64,000 nucleotides of DNA, from the NCBI GenBank assembly GCA_958367245.1, contig CATXEA010000015.1, forward strand, positions 1 to 64,000, in the 5' to 3' direction. The DNA comes from an uncultured Blautia sp. (GTDB lineage: Bacteria > Bacillota > Clostridia > Lachnospirales > Lachnospiraceae). This document shows, piece by piece, positions 15,586 through 24,890 of this stretch (position 1 is the stretch's first letter; each line of letters starts with the position of its first letter). The translations under genes and the position numbers were made by a program. The notes under the pieces were generated by a model that was given only the letters and a program-made list of their open reading frames with translations, was not told the origin of the DNA and did no database searches.

Positions 15586-16902
15586 TCAATTCCGGCTTCT
15601 GTTTTTCGCAAACAGGATAACTCCAATCACAGCTGTCAAAAGCTCCGTCACAGGAAAGGTCATCCAAAGACCTGTCATTTTCCAGATTCCTGCCATCAAA
15701 AAGGCAAGGGGAATGATAAGAATAAATCCTCTCAGGGCAGAGAGGAGATTCGCGGACTTTATTCTGTCAGACGCCATAAAGTAAATGGCAAGGACAATGT
15801 TAAAGCCTGCAAAAATCCCTCCTGTAAAATAAAGCTTAAGTCCCTTTTCCGCGATTGTCTGGAGCAGGCTGTCTGCTTCGCTGTTAAACACTCCCACAAT
15901 CCACTCTGCCTGCAGAAAGACTCCCGCATAGATAAGAACAGAAAGAATTCCCACTGTAACCAGTCCGTAACGAAACATCTTTTTTATCTTATCCGGCTGC
16001 TTCATACCGTAATACCGGCTGATCAGCGGCTGAATCCCCTGTCCGATTCCCGTGTAAATTGCAATCATCACAAGAGAAAGGTTTGCAATCACCCCATATG
16101 CTGCCACGCCTGTATTTCCCTGAAGCTTCAGCATAATCACATTAAAGACAAGAATTACGATACCTGAGGACATCTCTCCGATTAACGAGGACAGTCCTCC
16201 TCCGAAAATATATCCCAGAACCTTTCCTTCCAATCCTTTTTTTACAAAATGGAATTTATTTTTCTTCCTGAAATAATGAGAGGACAAAATGCAAAGTCCG
16301 ATTACAGGAGACGTGCCTGTTGCAAACACAGCGCCGAACATTCCCCATCCGAAGATAAAAATAAATATGTAATCAAATACAATGTTGGAAAGACTGCTTA
16401 CCAGCATAGCTGTCATGGATAACTGCGGATTTCCATCATTTCTCACAAAGCAGACAAAGACATCGTTAAGGAGAAACATCGGAGAAAACAGAAGCATGGT
16501 TCTTAAGTAAGTGGTACACATCCCCAAAACCGCTTCGTCAGCCCCCAGAAGAAGGGATATTTTTTCTGCAAAAAAGCCTCCTGCCGCCATATAAAAAACA
16601 GCAAAAACAAGAGCTGTTAAAACAGTATGCGTAAAAACAATATTTCCTTTTTCACTCTTTCCCTGCCCCTTAAGCATGGAATATCTGCTGGCGCCTCCCA
16701 TACCCAGCATAAGACCGCAGCCGTGCATCAGGTTATACACAGGGATAATAAGGTTCAGGGCAGTCAGACCGTCGCTTCCCAGCCCCTGGGCAATAAAAAA
16801 TGTGTCTGCCAGAATATAACAGGAAATTCCGATCATTCCCAGCACATTCAGGGCTACATACCGGATAAATTCTTTTAAGCAATTTTCCTTATTTGTTTTC
16901 AT
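15586..16902 (-). CDS. MATE family efflux transporter (MepA-like)
   Basis: 438-aa polytopic membrane protein with about 12 hydrophobic segments in two bundles of six. It is a MATE/MOP exporter that moves drugs or metabolites out in exchange for Na+ or H+. The first repeat shows NVLGMIGISCYILADTFFIAQGLG, close to the MepA/DinF-type branch, and the second shows GVAAYGVIANLSLVMIAIYTGIGQGIQPLISRYYG. The start overlaps the end of the aldo/keto reductase gene by 4 bp (ATGA), so they form one transcription unit. Substrate unknown. Confidence 0.88.
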   Translation of the reverse strand: MKTNKENCLKEFIRYVALNVLGMIGISCYILADTFFIAQGLGSDGLTALNLIIPVYNLMHGCGLMLGMGGASRYSMLKGQGKSEKGNIVFTHTVLTALVFAVFYMAAGGFFAEKISLLLGADEAVLGMCTTYLRTMLLFSPMFLLNDVFVCFVRNDGNPQLSMTAMLVSSLSNIVFDYIFIFIFGWGMFGAVFATGTSPVIGLCILSSHYFRKKNKFHFVKKGLEGKVLGYIFGGGLSSLIGEMSSGIVILVFNVIMLKLQGNTGVAAYGVIANLSLVMIAIYTGIGQGIQPLISRYYGMKQPDKIKKMFRYGLVTVGILSVLIYAGVFLQAEWIVGVFNSEADSLLQTIAEKGLKLYFTGGIFAGFNIVLAIYFMASDRIKSANLLSALRGFILIIPLAFLMAGIWKMTGLWMTFPVTELLTAVIGVILFAKNRSRN

Positions 16903-17999
16903 TCCATTTCTCTTACAACTGTCTCCAGCAGCTCCCGGATTGGCAGCTTCTGCGGACAGATTTCCTCACACTGACCGCATTTTACACAGTCAGAGGCTTT
17001 TCCCCTTTCCTTCGTTACATTTTCATAGTATTTCTGCGCATCCCAGCCTTTGTATACCTTCTTTTTATTCATTCCTGCAAAAAGGTCCGGAATTGCAATG
17101 TGTTCAGGACAGCCGTCCACACAATAACGACACGCTGTACAGGGAATCAGATTTTTGGATACAAAAATATCCTGTACGCGCTTTACAGCCTCCTGCTCTT
17201 TTTCATCCAGAGGCTTAAATTCCTTCATATAGCTCACGTTATCACGAAGCTGCTCCAGATTACTCATACCGGAAAGAACCATCATTATCCCTTCAAATCC
17301 TGCTGCAAAACGGATTGCATAGCTTGCCGCGCTTCCTCCGTGAAGCTCTTCGAAAACAGCCGCGGCATCATCTGTCAGGTTCACCAGACTTCCGCCCTTT
17401 ACAGGCTCCATGACAATAACAGGCTTGCCCATTCTTTGGCAGACCTCATAGCACTTTCTGCTCTCCACAGAAGGAGATTCATAGTCTGCGTAATTAAACT
17501 GAATCTGCACAACCTCAATCTGGGGATATTCGGTAAGAATCTGCTCCAGCACCACCGCCTTATCGTGGAAAGAAATACCCACATGACGGATTTTTCCCTC
17601 CTCTTTCAGAGCAAACGCAGTCTCGTAGGCTCTGCACTTTTTAAATTTCTCAAACCACTGGGCATTCTGCGCATGCATCAGATAAAAGTCAAAGTATTCC
17701 ACGCCGCAGGCTTTTAACTGTGACTGGAACAAAGGACGGATATCCTCCTCTTTCTCGAAATAATTGCCGGAAAGCTTATCTGTAAGGACATAGCTTTCTC
17801 TGGGGTAACGCGCAGCAAGGCACTCCCTGATGGCAGGCTCGCTCTTTTCATTAATGTAGCCGTGAGCTGTGTCAAAATAATTAAAGCCTGCATCCATAAA
17901 TTCATCAATCATTGTCTTAAACTGTTCTTTGTCAATCTCTTCTCCTATCATCGGCAGACGCATACAGCCGAAGCCGAAGTTCTTCTTTACTTTATCCAT
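16899..17999 (-). CDS. Aldo/keto reductase with C-terminal 2x[4Fe-4S] ferredoxin domain
   Basis: 366 aa. Residues 1-280 form an AKR barrel with the tetrad region FDTAHGYI (Asp, Tyr), LTDKLSG (Lys) and LMHAQN (His). The C-terminal 85 residues carry two ferredoxin-like cysteine clusters, CTACRYCVDGCP and CVKCGQCEEICP. This ferredoxin-AKR architecture is common in anaerobes and suggests electron exchange with ferredoxin or flavodoxin instead of, or besides, NAD(P)H. The substrate is unknown. The downstream MATE gene overlaps by 4 bp, so the reductase product or substrate may be exported, an inference from context only. Confidence 0.9.
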   Translation of the reverse strand: MDKVKKNFGFGCMRLPMIGEEIDKEQFKTMIDEFMDAGFNYFDTAHGYINEKSEPAIRECLAARYPRESYVLTDKLSGNYFEKEEDIRPLFQSQLKACGVEYFDFYLMHAQNAQWFEKFKKCRAYETAFALKEEGKIRHVGISFHDKAVVLEQILTEYPQIEVVQIQFNYADYESPSVESRKCYEVCQRMGKPVIVMEPVKGGSLVNLTDDAAAVFEELHGGSAASYAIRFAAGFEGIMMVLSGMSNLEQLRDNVSYMKEFKPLDEKEQEAVKRVQDIFVSKNLIPCTACRYCVDGCPEHIAIPDLFAGMNKKKVYKGWDAQKYYENVTKERGKASDCVKCGQCEEICPQKLPIRELLETVVREME

Positions 18000-18055
18000 A
18001 ATATCCTCCTTGTATTTTACATCAGGCAGCAGATAGCCTGCTGCCCTTTCTTTTT

Positions 18056-19417
18056 TTAATACATCGTTCTTGTCAAATCCTTAACCCATCCGTATTTCCT
18101 GTAGTGGTACATAACCCAGGGGATTTTTCCCACTTCATCAAGACAGGTACAGGCATAGACCACCAGCACCGGCCAGTGGAAAAGAAACGTGCCTACAGCC
18201 GCCAGAGGAACCGCGATTCCCCACATACACACAGCCAGACTGTAAACATCGAACATGGTATCTCCTCCTGCGGCAAAGATACCGTTAATGACAATGGTAT
18301 TAACTGCCCTTCCAATCATATACACTGCCATAATCACCATCATTCCAACCAGATAATCGCCGGCTTTCTCGGAAAGCTTCACAAATTTCAGTACAAGAGG
18401 CGTTGCAGCAAGCATAACTCCGGTAGACAAAAATCCACAGAGAAACGCCAGCTTCACCAGTCTGTCACCGTACAGCTTTCCACGCTTCATATTGCCTGAG
18501 CCAAGCTCATTTCCAACCATGATACCGCCGCCGCTGGCAATACCGTTGCAGAGACAGCAAATCAGGTCACGCACTACCGCAGCCACAGAATTGGCTGCAG
18601 CCGCATCTGTTCCCATATGCCCCATAAACGCCGTATAAGAAGTAAATCCGATTCCCCAGAATAAACTTCCCCCAAGAAGAGGAAGCGCGCATCTTCGAAA
18701 GTCTGCCGCAAGAACCGGAATCCTCTTTGTAAAACGCTTCCAGTTGGGACTGATATATCCCTCTCTGGTCGAATAATAAATACACCAGATTAATTCAATA
18801 ATTCTGGCGATCAGGGTCGCAAGAGCCGCCCCTCTTACCTCCATAGCAGGAAGCCCGAACAGTCCGAAAATAAATACCGCATTAAGTACAATATTGATAA
18901 TCACCGCACAGGAGCTGACGAGCGCTGTCTGTGACGCATGTTCACTTACCTTCATTACCGCCAGATAACATTGCGAAATTCCGGTAAGAAGATAGGACCA
19001 GCCTGCAATCTGAAGATACTTCACTCCAATAGAGATAAGAACCTCTTCATTCGTAAAAAGTCTCATCAGATAGTCCGGAAAACAGACGCATCCCACGAAG
19101 AACAGTACAGAAACAACGCCGCAACAGCGCAGTGTCATACAAAAAATATCATTTACTGTCTGCTTATCTCCCTTCCCCCAGTATTGCGCGCCAAGAATCC
19201 CGAATCCGGAAACGAACGCCATAAGAATCATATTCTGTACAAACTGAATCTGGGTTGCCAGAGATACCGCTGCCATGGCATCCTGAGCAAAGCTTCCCAG
19301 CATAATGGCGTCTGCCGCTGCAACAAGAGCCAGCATCAGACTCTGCAGGGCAATGGGCACAGTCAGCCGAAACAGCTTCCCGCAAAAAATTTTGTCCGCA
19401 AATATATGGTCTTTCAT
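18056..19417 (-). CDS. MATE family efflux transporter
   Basis: 453-aa membrane protein with about 12 hydrophobic segments. The start KLFRLTVPIALQSLMLALVAAADAIMLG and the block MAAVSLATQIQFVQNMILMAFVSGFGILGAQYWGKGD are typical of the NorM-like branch of MATE exporters. It differs clearly from the MATE protein at 15586-16902, so the two are not a recent duplication. The start has AGGAAGG at about 10 nt. The gene lies 56 bp upstream of the aldo/keto reductase on the same strand, and no terminator is seen between them. Confidence 0.9.
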   Translation of the reverse strand: MKDHIFADKIFCGKLFRLTVPIALQSLMLALVAAADAIMLGSFAQDAMAAVSLATQIQFVQNMILMAFVSGFGILGAQYWGKGDKQTVNDIFCMTLRCCGVVSVLFFVGCVCFPDYLMRLFTNEEVLISIGVKYLQIAGWSYLLTGISQCYLAVMKVSEHASQTALVSSCAVIINIVLNAVFIFGLFGLPAMEVRGAALATLIARIIELIWCIYYSTREGYISPNWKRFTKRIPVLAADFRRCALPLLGGSLFWGIGFTSYTAFMGHMGTDAAAANSVAAVVRDLICCLCNGIASGGGIMVGNELGSGNMKRGKLYGDRLVKLAFLCGFLSTGVMLAATPLVLKFVKLSEKAGDYLVGMMVIMAVYMIGRAVNTIVINGIFAAGGDTMFDVYSLAVCMWGIAVPLAAVGTFLFHWPVLVVYACTCLDEVGKIPWVMYHYRKYGWVKDLTRTMY

Positions 19418-19581
19418 ACTTCTGAAACCTTCCTGAAAAAATTTTATCTTTCGGGGGTATAAAAAACGTCCGGTATTCCCATACTATAAATGTTCATTGG
19501 ATCCCCCTTCACTTCAATGAACTTTCACTAAAGAAGAAATAAAAGTGTATTTCTAAAGTACACTCCTTATATCCTCCCCTT

Positions 19582-19621
19582 AAAAAGGCGCGGAAAACCT
19601 GTATCTTCAGATTTTCTGCGC
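19582..19621 (-). terminator. Intrinsic terminator after the HAD hydrolase gene
   Basis: Minus-strand stem GCGCAGAAAATCTG/CAGGTTTTCCGCGC (one A-C mismatch, one wobble; 19621-19588) followed by CTTTTT. The rest of 19418-19581 holds only the leader of the MATE gene and a small AAAGTGTATTTC/GTACACT repeat. Confidence 0.82.
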
Positions 19622-19626
19622 TTTCC

Positions 19627-20442
19627 TTATTTTACTCCGAATTTTTCAAGCTCTGCCGCTGCCTGTTTGAAATTCTTAAATACAATAGCTTTCATTCCTG
19701 CTTTGACCGCTGCCTCGCAGTTATCCGCCCTGTCGTCCAGGAACACGGTTTTTTGAGGATTAATCTGATAACGCTCTGTCAGAAGCTGAAAGATTTCCGG
19801 TTCCGGCTTTATCACCTTCACATCGCAGGAAAAAATTTCTCCATCCATATTTTTCAAAAAAGACATATTTTTTTTCGTCTGCTCCAGCATATAGGTACTG
19901 TAATTGGACAGGATATAAAGACGATAGCCCTTTTCCTTCAGATATTTCGTCCAGGTCTGAGCGTAATCCATCTCTTTAATACATTCTGAGGACCGTCTCA
20001 TCACCTCGCGGATATCCGCCTCATATTCCGGCGCAGACTCCACCATTCTGTTTACATATTCCTCTTCCGGAAAATCGGATCTGTCGCGCTCATTCCATGT
20101 CTGGCTTCTGAAAACCGCATCTGCAATTTTTTCATATTTCTCTTTTGGGAAACCAAAGCTCTTCAGATAGTCCTCCCATCCGAATTTCACCAGTACGTTT
20201 CCTACGTCAAAAACAATGTTTTCAATCTCTTTCTCTTTCTGCGGCTTCTTTTTTCCCCAGATTTTATAAGCCATGCCAAAGGCATATAAGATAATCGGAA
20301 AAATAATCGCCGTCATCAGAGCCGCTTTAAAGGCATTCTGAGAATTTTCCCCGCTTCCAAAAGCAAAGACCATGGGAATACAAAAAACTGCAAGAATCAC
20401 AATAATTCCCAGAATTGCTCCAAATCGTTTAAAATTTTTCAT
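19627..20442 (-). CDS. Membrane-anchored HAD-family hydrolase
   Basis: 271 aa. Two hydrophobic segments (about residues 8-28 and 42-62) are followed by a basic KKPQKEK linker and a HAD subfamily IA domain. Motif I is FDVGNVLV, with Asn where many phosphatases have the second Asp; motif II is LSNYS; the lysine of motif III is in IKPEPEIF; motif IV is FLDDRADN. It probably hydrolyses a small phosphate or halide ester at the membrane surface; the substrate is unknown. The start ATG at 20442 is set by AAGGAG 5 nt upstream; the frame is open for 41 more codons but without a ribosome site. Confidence 0.85.
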   Translation of the reverse strand: MKNFKRFGAILGIIVILAVFCIPMVFAFGSGENSQNAFKAALMTAIIFPIILYAFGMAYKIWGKKKPQKEKEIENIVFDVGNVLVKFGWEDYLKSFGFPKEKYEKIADAVFRSQTWNERDRSDFPEEEYVNRMVESAPEYEADIREVMRRSSECIKEMDYAQTWTKYLKEKGYRLYILSNYSTYMLEQTKKNMSFLKNMDGEIFSCDVKVIKPEPEIFQLLTERYQINPQKTVFLDDRADNCEAAVKAGMKAIVFKNFKQAAAELEKFGVK

Positions 20443-20488
20443 AAATCTCCTTATAACTCGTTTCTCATTCTTCTCTGTAATACACTTC

Positions 20489-20516
20489 ACGCCGGAGCGA
20501 AAAAGCCCCGGCGCAA
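20489..20516 (-). other. GC-rich hairpin between purA and the HAD gene
   Basis: Minus-strand GCGCCGGGGC/GCTCCGGCG hairpin with a TTTTTC loop directly after the purA stop. No T-run follows, so it is more likely a 3' stabilising structure or a partial terminator than a full one. Confidence 0.45.
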
Positions 20517-20524
20517 CTGTTTGT

Positions 20525-21805
20525 TTATTTATTTCTGAAAATAATATCGTTTCTTCCCGGACCATTGGAAATCATGGTAATCGGGAATCCAATCTGTTTT
20601 TCTACGAACTCGATATAATTCCGGCAGTTCTCCGGAAGGTCTTCGTATTTTCTGATTCCTCTGATGTCGCATTTCCATCCCGGAAGAGTTTCAAGAACAG
20701 GTTTCGCTTTTTCAAGCTTCACTGTTGTCGGGAAGTCTGTTGTCACCTCGCCGTCAATCTCATATCCTGTACATACCGGAATCTCATCCAGATATCCCAG
20801 AACATCGAGAACTGTAAAGGCAACGTCTGTTGTTCCCTGCATACGGCATCCATATTTGGATGCAACACAGTCGAACCATCCCATACGTCTCGGACGACCT
20901 GTCGTAGCGCCGTATTCTCCTCCGTCTCCTCCGCGTCTGCGAAGCTCGTCTGCCTCCTCTCCGAAAATCTCGGAAACAAAAGCACCTGCGCCCACTGCGC
21001 TGGAATACGCCTTACATACTGTGATAATCTGCTTAATCTCATATGGCGGAAGTCCTGCCCCAATGGCGCCGTAAGCTGCCAGAGTAGAGGAAGAAGTTAC
21101 CATCGGATAAATTCCGTGATCCGGGTCCTTCAGAGAACCAAGCTGTCCCTCCAGAAGAATCTCCTTGCCCTCTTTCAGCGCATTCCACAGATACAGGGAA
21201 ACGTCGCATACATATGGTTCTACCATTTTCTTATATTCCATAAGTTCTGCAAAAAGCGCGTCCACCTCAAGAAGCGGTTTATGATACAGATGCTCCAGAA
21301 GAATGTTCTTTGTCTCACAAACTCTGGTAAGCTTTTCTCTCAGATGCTCTTCATCGAAAAGTTCGCTTACCTGAAAACCGATTTTTGCATATTTGTCTGA
21401 ATAAAACGGAGCAATTCCTGATTTGGTAGAGCCAAAGGATTTCCCTCCCAGTCGTTCCTCTTCGTACTGGTCGAAAAGGATATGGTACGGCATAACCATC
21501 TGCGCCCTGTCGGAAATAAGAATCTTCGGAGCAGGCACGCCTCTTTCCACAATTTCATTGTACTCTTTAAAAAATACAGGAATATTAAGCGCCACACCGT
21601 TACCGATCACGCTTGTCGTATGATTATAAAATACGCCTGACGGCATTGTGTGAAGAGCAAATTTACCATAGTCGTTAACAATGGTGTGACCTGCGTTCGC
21701 ACCACCCTGAAATCTTACGATAATGTCTGCTTTTTGAGCAAGCATGTCGGTAATTTTGCCTTTGCCTTCATCTCCCCAGTTTGCACCAACTACTGCTTTA
21801 ATCAT
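20525..21805 (-). CDS. purA: Adenylosuccinate synthetase
   Basis: 426-aa homodimeric enzyme that joins IMP and aspartate with GTP to give adenylosuccinate. The P-loop-like GDEGKGK is at 11-17 with catalytic D12. The conserved His is in NAGHTIV, and the GTP-binding part is towards the end (ELPENCR region). The start ATG at 21805 has AGGAGG at good spacing; an ATG 10 codons upstream lies in a GTGCC/GGCAC hairpin and was rejected. Placed 35 bp after purB, so both steps from IMP to AMP are made from one transcript. Confidence 0.97.
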   Translation of the reverse strand: MIKAVVGANWGDEGKGKITDMLAQKADIIVRFQGGANAGHTIVNDYGKFALHTMPSGVFYNHTTSVIGNGVALNIPVFFKEYNEIVERGVPAPKILISDRAQMVMPYHILFDQYEEERLGGKSFGSTKSGIAPFYSDKYAKIGFQVSELFDEEHLREKLTRVCETKNILLEHLYHKPLLEVDALFAELMEYKKMVEPYVCDVSLYLWNALKEGKEILLEGQLGSLKDPDHGIYPMVTSSSTLAAYGAIGAGLPPYEIKQIITVCKAYSSAVGAGAFVSEIFGEEADELRRRGGDGGEYGATTGRPRRMGWFDCVASKYGCRMQGTTDVAFTVLDVLGYLDEIPVCTGYEIDGEVTTDFPTTVKLEKAKPVLETLPGWKCDIRGIRKYEDLPENCRNYIEFVEKQIGFPITMISNGPGRNDIIFRNK

Positions 21806-21821
21806 AATATTTTTCCTCCTC

Positions 21822-21835
21822 GTGCCTGCGGGCAC
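21822..21835 (-). other. Small hairpin in the purB-purA gap
   Basis: GTGCC-TGCG/CGCA-GGCAC, a 5-bp stem between the purB stop and the purA ribosome site. It may modulate purA translation or protect purB mRNA. Confidence 0.35.
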
Positions 21836-21840
21836 ATCAA

Positions 21841-23274
21841 TCAGACATTAATTTCTGCTGTCATTCCCAGAAGTTCTTTGCGTTCTTCCAGAACAGGCTG
21901 AACCACTTTCGCAATAAATGCGGCTGTCTGCTCTTTCGCGCGTCCTACATATTTGGATGGTTCCATCGTCTTCTGAAGCTCTTCCAGAGTCAGGTTAAAT
22001 GCAGGGTCTGCGGCAATCAGTTCCAGAAGATTGTTCTCTTTACCCTCTACCTTTACATTTTTGCCGGCTTCCATGGAAAGCTCACGGATACGCTCATGGA
22101 GTTCCTGACGGTCTCCGCCTGCTTTTACCGCATCCATCATAATATTCTCTGTCGCCATAAACGGAAGCTCGGACATGAGACGCTTCTCGATTACCTTTGG
22201 ATATACCACAAGTCCGTCTACGACATTTAAGCAAAGATCGAGAATTCCGTCAATGGCAAGGAAACCTTCCGGAACACTGAGACGCTTATTTGCAGAGTCG
22301 TCCAGAGTTCTCTCAAACCACTGTGTCGCAGATGTGATAGCCGGATTTAAAGCGTCTACCATTACGAATCTTGAAAGAGAAGCAATACGTTCACTTCTCA
22401 TCGGGTTTCTCTTATATGCCATAGCAGAAGAACCGATCTGGGATTTCTCAAACGGCTCCTCCACTTCTTTGAGATGCTGAAGAAGACGGATATCGTTGGA
22501 CATTTTGTGCGCGCTTGCGGCAATTCCTGCAAGTACATTGAGCACACGGGTATCTACTTTACGGGAGTAAGTCTGTCCTGATACAGGATAGCACTCCTTG
22601 AAGCCCATCTTCTGCGCGATCATCGGGTCAATCTTATCAATCGTCTCCTGATCTCCGTCAAAAAGCTCCAGAAAGCTTGCCTGAGTTCCTGTAGTACCCT
22701 TGGAGCCCAGAAGCTTCATTGTGCCAAGCACGAATTCCAGGTCTTCCAGATCAAGAAGAAATTCCTGTGTCCACAGAGTCGCACGTTTACCTACGGTTGT
22801 CGGCTGTGCAGGCTGGAAATGTGTGAATGCCAGTGTCGGCTGATCTTTATATTTATCTGCAAATTTAGAAAGTTCTGCAATTACGTTTACCAGTTTCTTA
22901 CGAACAAGCTTCAGAGCCTCTGTCATGACAATGACATCTGTATTGTCACCTACATAACAGGATGTCGCTCCCAGATGGATGATGCCTTTTGCCTTCGGGC
23001 ACTGTACGCCGTAAGCATATACATGGGACATAACGTCATGGCGTACCTGACGCTCACGCTCTTTCGCCACCTCATAGTTAATGTCGTCCACATGCTCCTT
23101 AAGCTCATCAATCTGCTCCTGTGTAATGTTAAGACCAAGCTCTTTCTCTGTTTCTGCAAGGGCAATCCAGAGTCTTCTCCATGTGCGGAATTTCATATCC
23201 GGGGAAAAAATGTACTGCATCTCTCTGCTTGCATAACGCTCTGATAATGGACTTACATATCTGTCTGTACTCAT
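21841..23274 (-). CDS. purB: Adenylosuccinate lyase
   Basis: 477-aa member of the fumarase/aspartase superfamily. It cleaves adenylosuccinate to AMP and fumarate, and SAICAR to AICAR. The family signature SSAMAYKRNPMRSE is at about 289-302, and catalytic histidines are in HLGATSCYVGDNTD and FTHFQPAQPTT. Length and N-terminal DRYVSPLSERYAS are typical for the clostridial and animal-type enzyme. CAGGAG precedes the start. It is the first gene of purBA. Confidence 0.97.
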   Translation of the reverse strand: MSTDRYVSPLSERYASREMQYIFSPDMKFRTWRRLWIALAETEKELGLNITQEQIDELKEHVDDINYEVAKERERQVRHDVMSHVYAYGVQCPKAKGIIHLGATSCYVGDNTDVIVMTEALKLVRKKLVNVIAELSKFADKYKDQPTLAFTHFQPAQPTTVGKRATLWTQEFLLDLEDLEFVLGTMKLLGSKGTTGTQASFLELFDGDQETIDKIDPMIAQKMGFKECYPVSGQTYSRKVDTRVLNVLAGIAASAHKMSNDIRLLQHLKEVEEPFEKSQIGSSAMAYKRNPMRSERIASLSRFVMVDALNPAITSATQWFERTLDDSANKRLSVPEGFLAIDGILDLCLNVVDGLVVYPKVIEKRLMSELPFMATENIMMDAVKAGGDRQELHERIRELSMEAGKNVKVEGKENNLLELIAADPAFNLTLEELQKTMEPSKYVGRAKEQTAAFIAKVVQPVLEERKELLGMTAEINV

Positions 23275-23330
23275 TCTTCACTCTCCTGATTCACATTCTA
23301 ATAATTAATAGGAAACAATTATCCGCCAAA

Positions 23331-23359
23331 ATTATATAACATCACCTGTCTAAAATCAA
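23331..23359 (-). promoter_or_regulatory. Promoter of purBA
   Basis: Minus strand: -35 TTGATT (23359-23354), 17-bp spacer, -10 TATAAT (23336-23331). No guanine-type riboswitch is visible in the short leader. Confidence 0.7.
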
Positions 23360-23427
23360 CATGAATCTTCTTGTATCCGCCACACAAAATTTCTTTCGTT
23401 ATTGTGAACACAGCGAACTGCAACCTT

Positions 23428-24114
23428 TCAGCCCTGATGGAATTTCCCCAGAAACTCTTTCATGCGGACATTGTCCGAAGCAAATACTTCCTGAGGCGTT
23501 CCTTCCACTGCAATAACTCCCTTATCCATAAAAATAATATGATCGGAAATATCTCTTGCAAAGGTCATCTCATGGGTCACGATTACCATAGTGATATGCT
23601 CTGCTGCCAAATCACGGATAACTTTGAGAATCTCGCCTGTCAGCTCCGGATCAAGCGCGGAGGTAGGCTCATCAAAAAACAGGATTTTCGGGTTCATGCA
23701 AAGCGCCCTTGCAATGGAAACTCTCTGCTGCTGTCCGCCGGAAAGCTGAAAGGGATAAGCCTTTTCTCTGTCCGCAAGCCCCATCTTTTTCAGCAGTTCT
23801 CTCGCCTGAGCGTAAACCTCTTCTTTTTTTCTCTTCTGCACACGAATCGGCGCATCTGTAATATTTTTCAGCACGGAAAAATGGGGAAAAAGATTGAAAT
23901 TCTGGAATACCAGCCCCACCTCTCCTTCTTTGATGATCTCACCGCTGTCCGCCTGCTCCAGCCCTGTCGCGCAGCGCAGAAGGGTGGACTTGCCGGAACC
24001 GGAAGGGCCGATGATACTCAGTACCTCGCCTTCCTCAACACTCAGGGAAATATCTTTCAGAACTTCTAAATTCCCAAAGCTTTTTTTGATATTTTTCATT
24101 TCAAACAATTTCAT
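23428..24114 (-). CDS. Polar amino acid ABC transporter, ATP-binding protein
   Basis: 228-aa ABC ATPase of the GlnQ/ArtP class. Walker A GPSGSGKST is at 36-44, the Q-loop in LVFQNFNLFPHF, the signature LSGGQQQR, Walker B ILFFDEPTSALD, and the H-loop VTHEM. It energises import through the permease encoded upstream (24135-24785) with the binding protein (24891-25760). Last gene of the three-gene operon; 20 bp separate it from the permease gene. Confidence 0.94.
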   Translation of the reverse strand: MKLFEMKNIKKSFGNLEVLKDISLSVEEGEVLSIIGPSGSGKSTLLRCATGLEQADSGEIIKEGEVGLVFQNFNLFPHFSVLKNITDAPIRVQKRKKEEVYAQARELLKKMGLADREKAYPFQLSGGQQQRVSIARALCMNPKILFFDEPTSALDPELTGEILKVIRDLAAEHITMVIVTHEMTFARDISDHIIFMDKGVIAVEGTPQEVFASDNVRMKEFLGKFHQG

Positions 24115-24134
24115 AATGAATGTCCTCTCTTCTG

Positions 24135-24785
24135 TCAGCGGTAATAATTAAGCTTCTGTTCAATCTTTTCCATGACTACTGCAACCACCAGATTAAAGAT
24201 ATAGTAAAACACTGCCGCAATCGCAAAGGGAACCATCGTTGTCTGGGCGCTGGCAATCTGCTTGGCAATAGTAAACATCTCCATAACAGCCACAACAAAG
24301 GCAAGCGACGTATCTTTTACAAGAGTAATAACCTCATTTGTAACAGAAGGAAGAATACGCTTGATTACCTGCGGAAGGATGATGATAAAAAATGTCTGTA
24401 CTTTATTGTAGCCCAGAATCTTCGCAGCCTCATACTGACCCACAGACATGGATTCGATTCCTCCTCTGTAGATTTCCGCAAAATAGGCTGCATAATTGAT
24501 GGAAAATGCAATAAAAGTAGCAATCAGACTGTATCCTCTGGAAATACGGATACCAAAAATAAAATACGGTCCGAAGTAAACAACCATAAGCTGCAGCATC
24601 AGAGGTGTTCCCCTCATAACAGATATGTAGCCTGCCACAAGAGCGCGGATAACTGAATTTTTCGACATTCTGCCGAAACAGATCAGAAGTCCCAGCGGCA
24701 GTGAAAAAATAAGGGTGACCATAAAAATTTCCACTGATACCGCCATACCTCCTGCAAGCTGGCGCATCATAACACCTATAGACAT
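24135..24785 (-). CDS. Polar amino acid ABC transporter, permease
   Basis: 216-aa HisM/GlnP-type membrane subunit with about five hydrophobic segments. The EAA loop that docks the ATPase is visible as EAAKILGYNKVQTFFIIILPQ. The usual family block RGTPLMLQLMVVYFG is present. The start ATG at 24785 is set by AGGAGG 8 nt upstream; an in-frame ATG 13 codons earlier falls in the stem-loop and was rejected. It probably works as a homodimer because no second permease gene is present. Confidence 0.93.
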   Translation of the reverse strand: MSIGVMMRQLAGGMAVSVEIFMVTLIFSLPLGLLICFGRMSKNSVIRALVAGYISVMRGTPLMLQLMVVYFGPYFIFGIRISRGYSLIATFIAFSINYAAYFAEIYRGGIESMSVGQYEAAKILGYNKVQTFFIIILPQVIKRILPSVTNEVITLVKDTSLAFVVAVMEMFTIAKQIASAQTTMVPFAIAAVFYYIFNLVVAVVMEKIEQKLNYYR

Positions 24786-24807
24786 ATCAAAATTCCTCCT
24801 GTAACAC

Positions 24808-24844
24808 CATATGACAGAGGGCATATCATACCCTCTGTCATATG
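24808..24844 (-). other. Perfect 14-bp stem-loop between binding protein and permease genes
   Basis: Arms CATATGACAGAGGG (24808-24821) and CCCTCTGTCATATG (24831-24844) pair perfectly over 14 bp, loop 9 nt. No T-run follows on the minus strand; instead the permease ribosome site comes at once. This is the expected place for an intercistronic stem that keeps the binding-protein mRNA abundant relative to the permease. Confidence 0.75.
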
Positions 24845-24890
24845 TGATTTTCTTTCATGTAAAATTTCTCTCATCCGGAGATACCCGAAA

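Noticed and set aside
15586..19417. The two MATE genes as a tandem duplication
   Set aside because: Their proteins belong to different MATE branches and are separated by an unrelated reductase gene.
20489..20516. Intrinsic terminator after purA
   Set aside because: A stable hairpin is present but no T-run follows on the minus strand.
20372..21400. Long open frame of 342 codons on the plus strand opposite purA and the HAD gene
   Set aside because: It lies antisense to well-supported genes, has no ribosome site or recognisable domain and an unnatural composition; it is a shadow of purA codon use.
23275..23360. Purine riboswitch before purBA
   Set aside because: The promoter leaves a leader of about 50 nt without the three-way-junction core.
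23371..24069. 232-codon plus-strand frame opposite the amino acid ABC ATPase gene
   Set aside because: Antisense shadow; the minus-strand frame has all ABC motifs.
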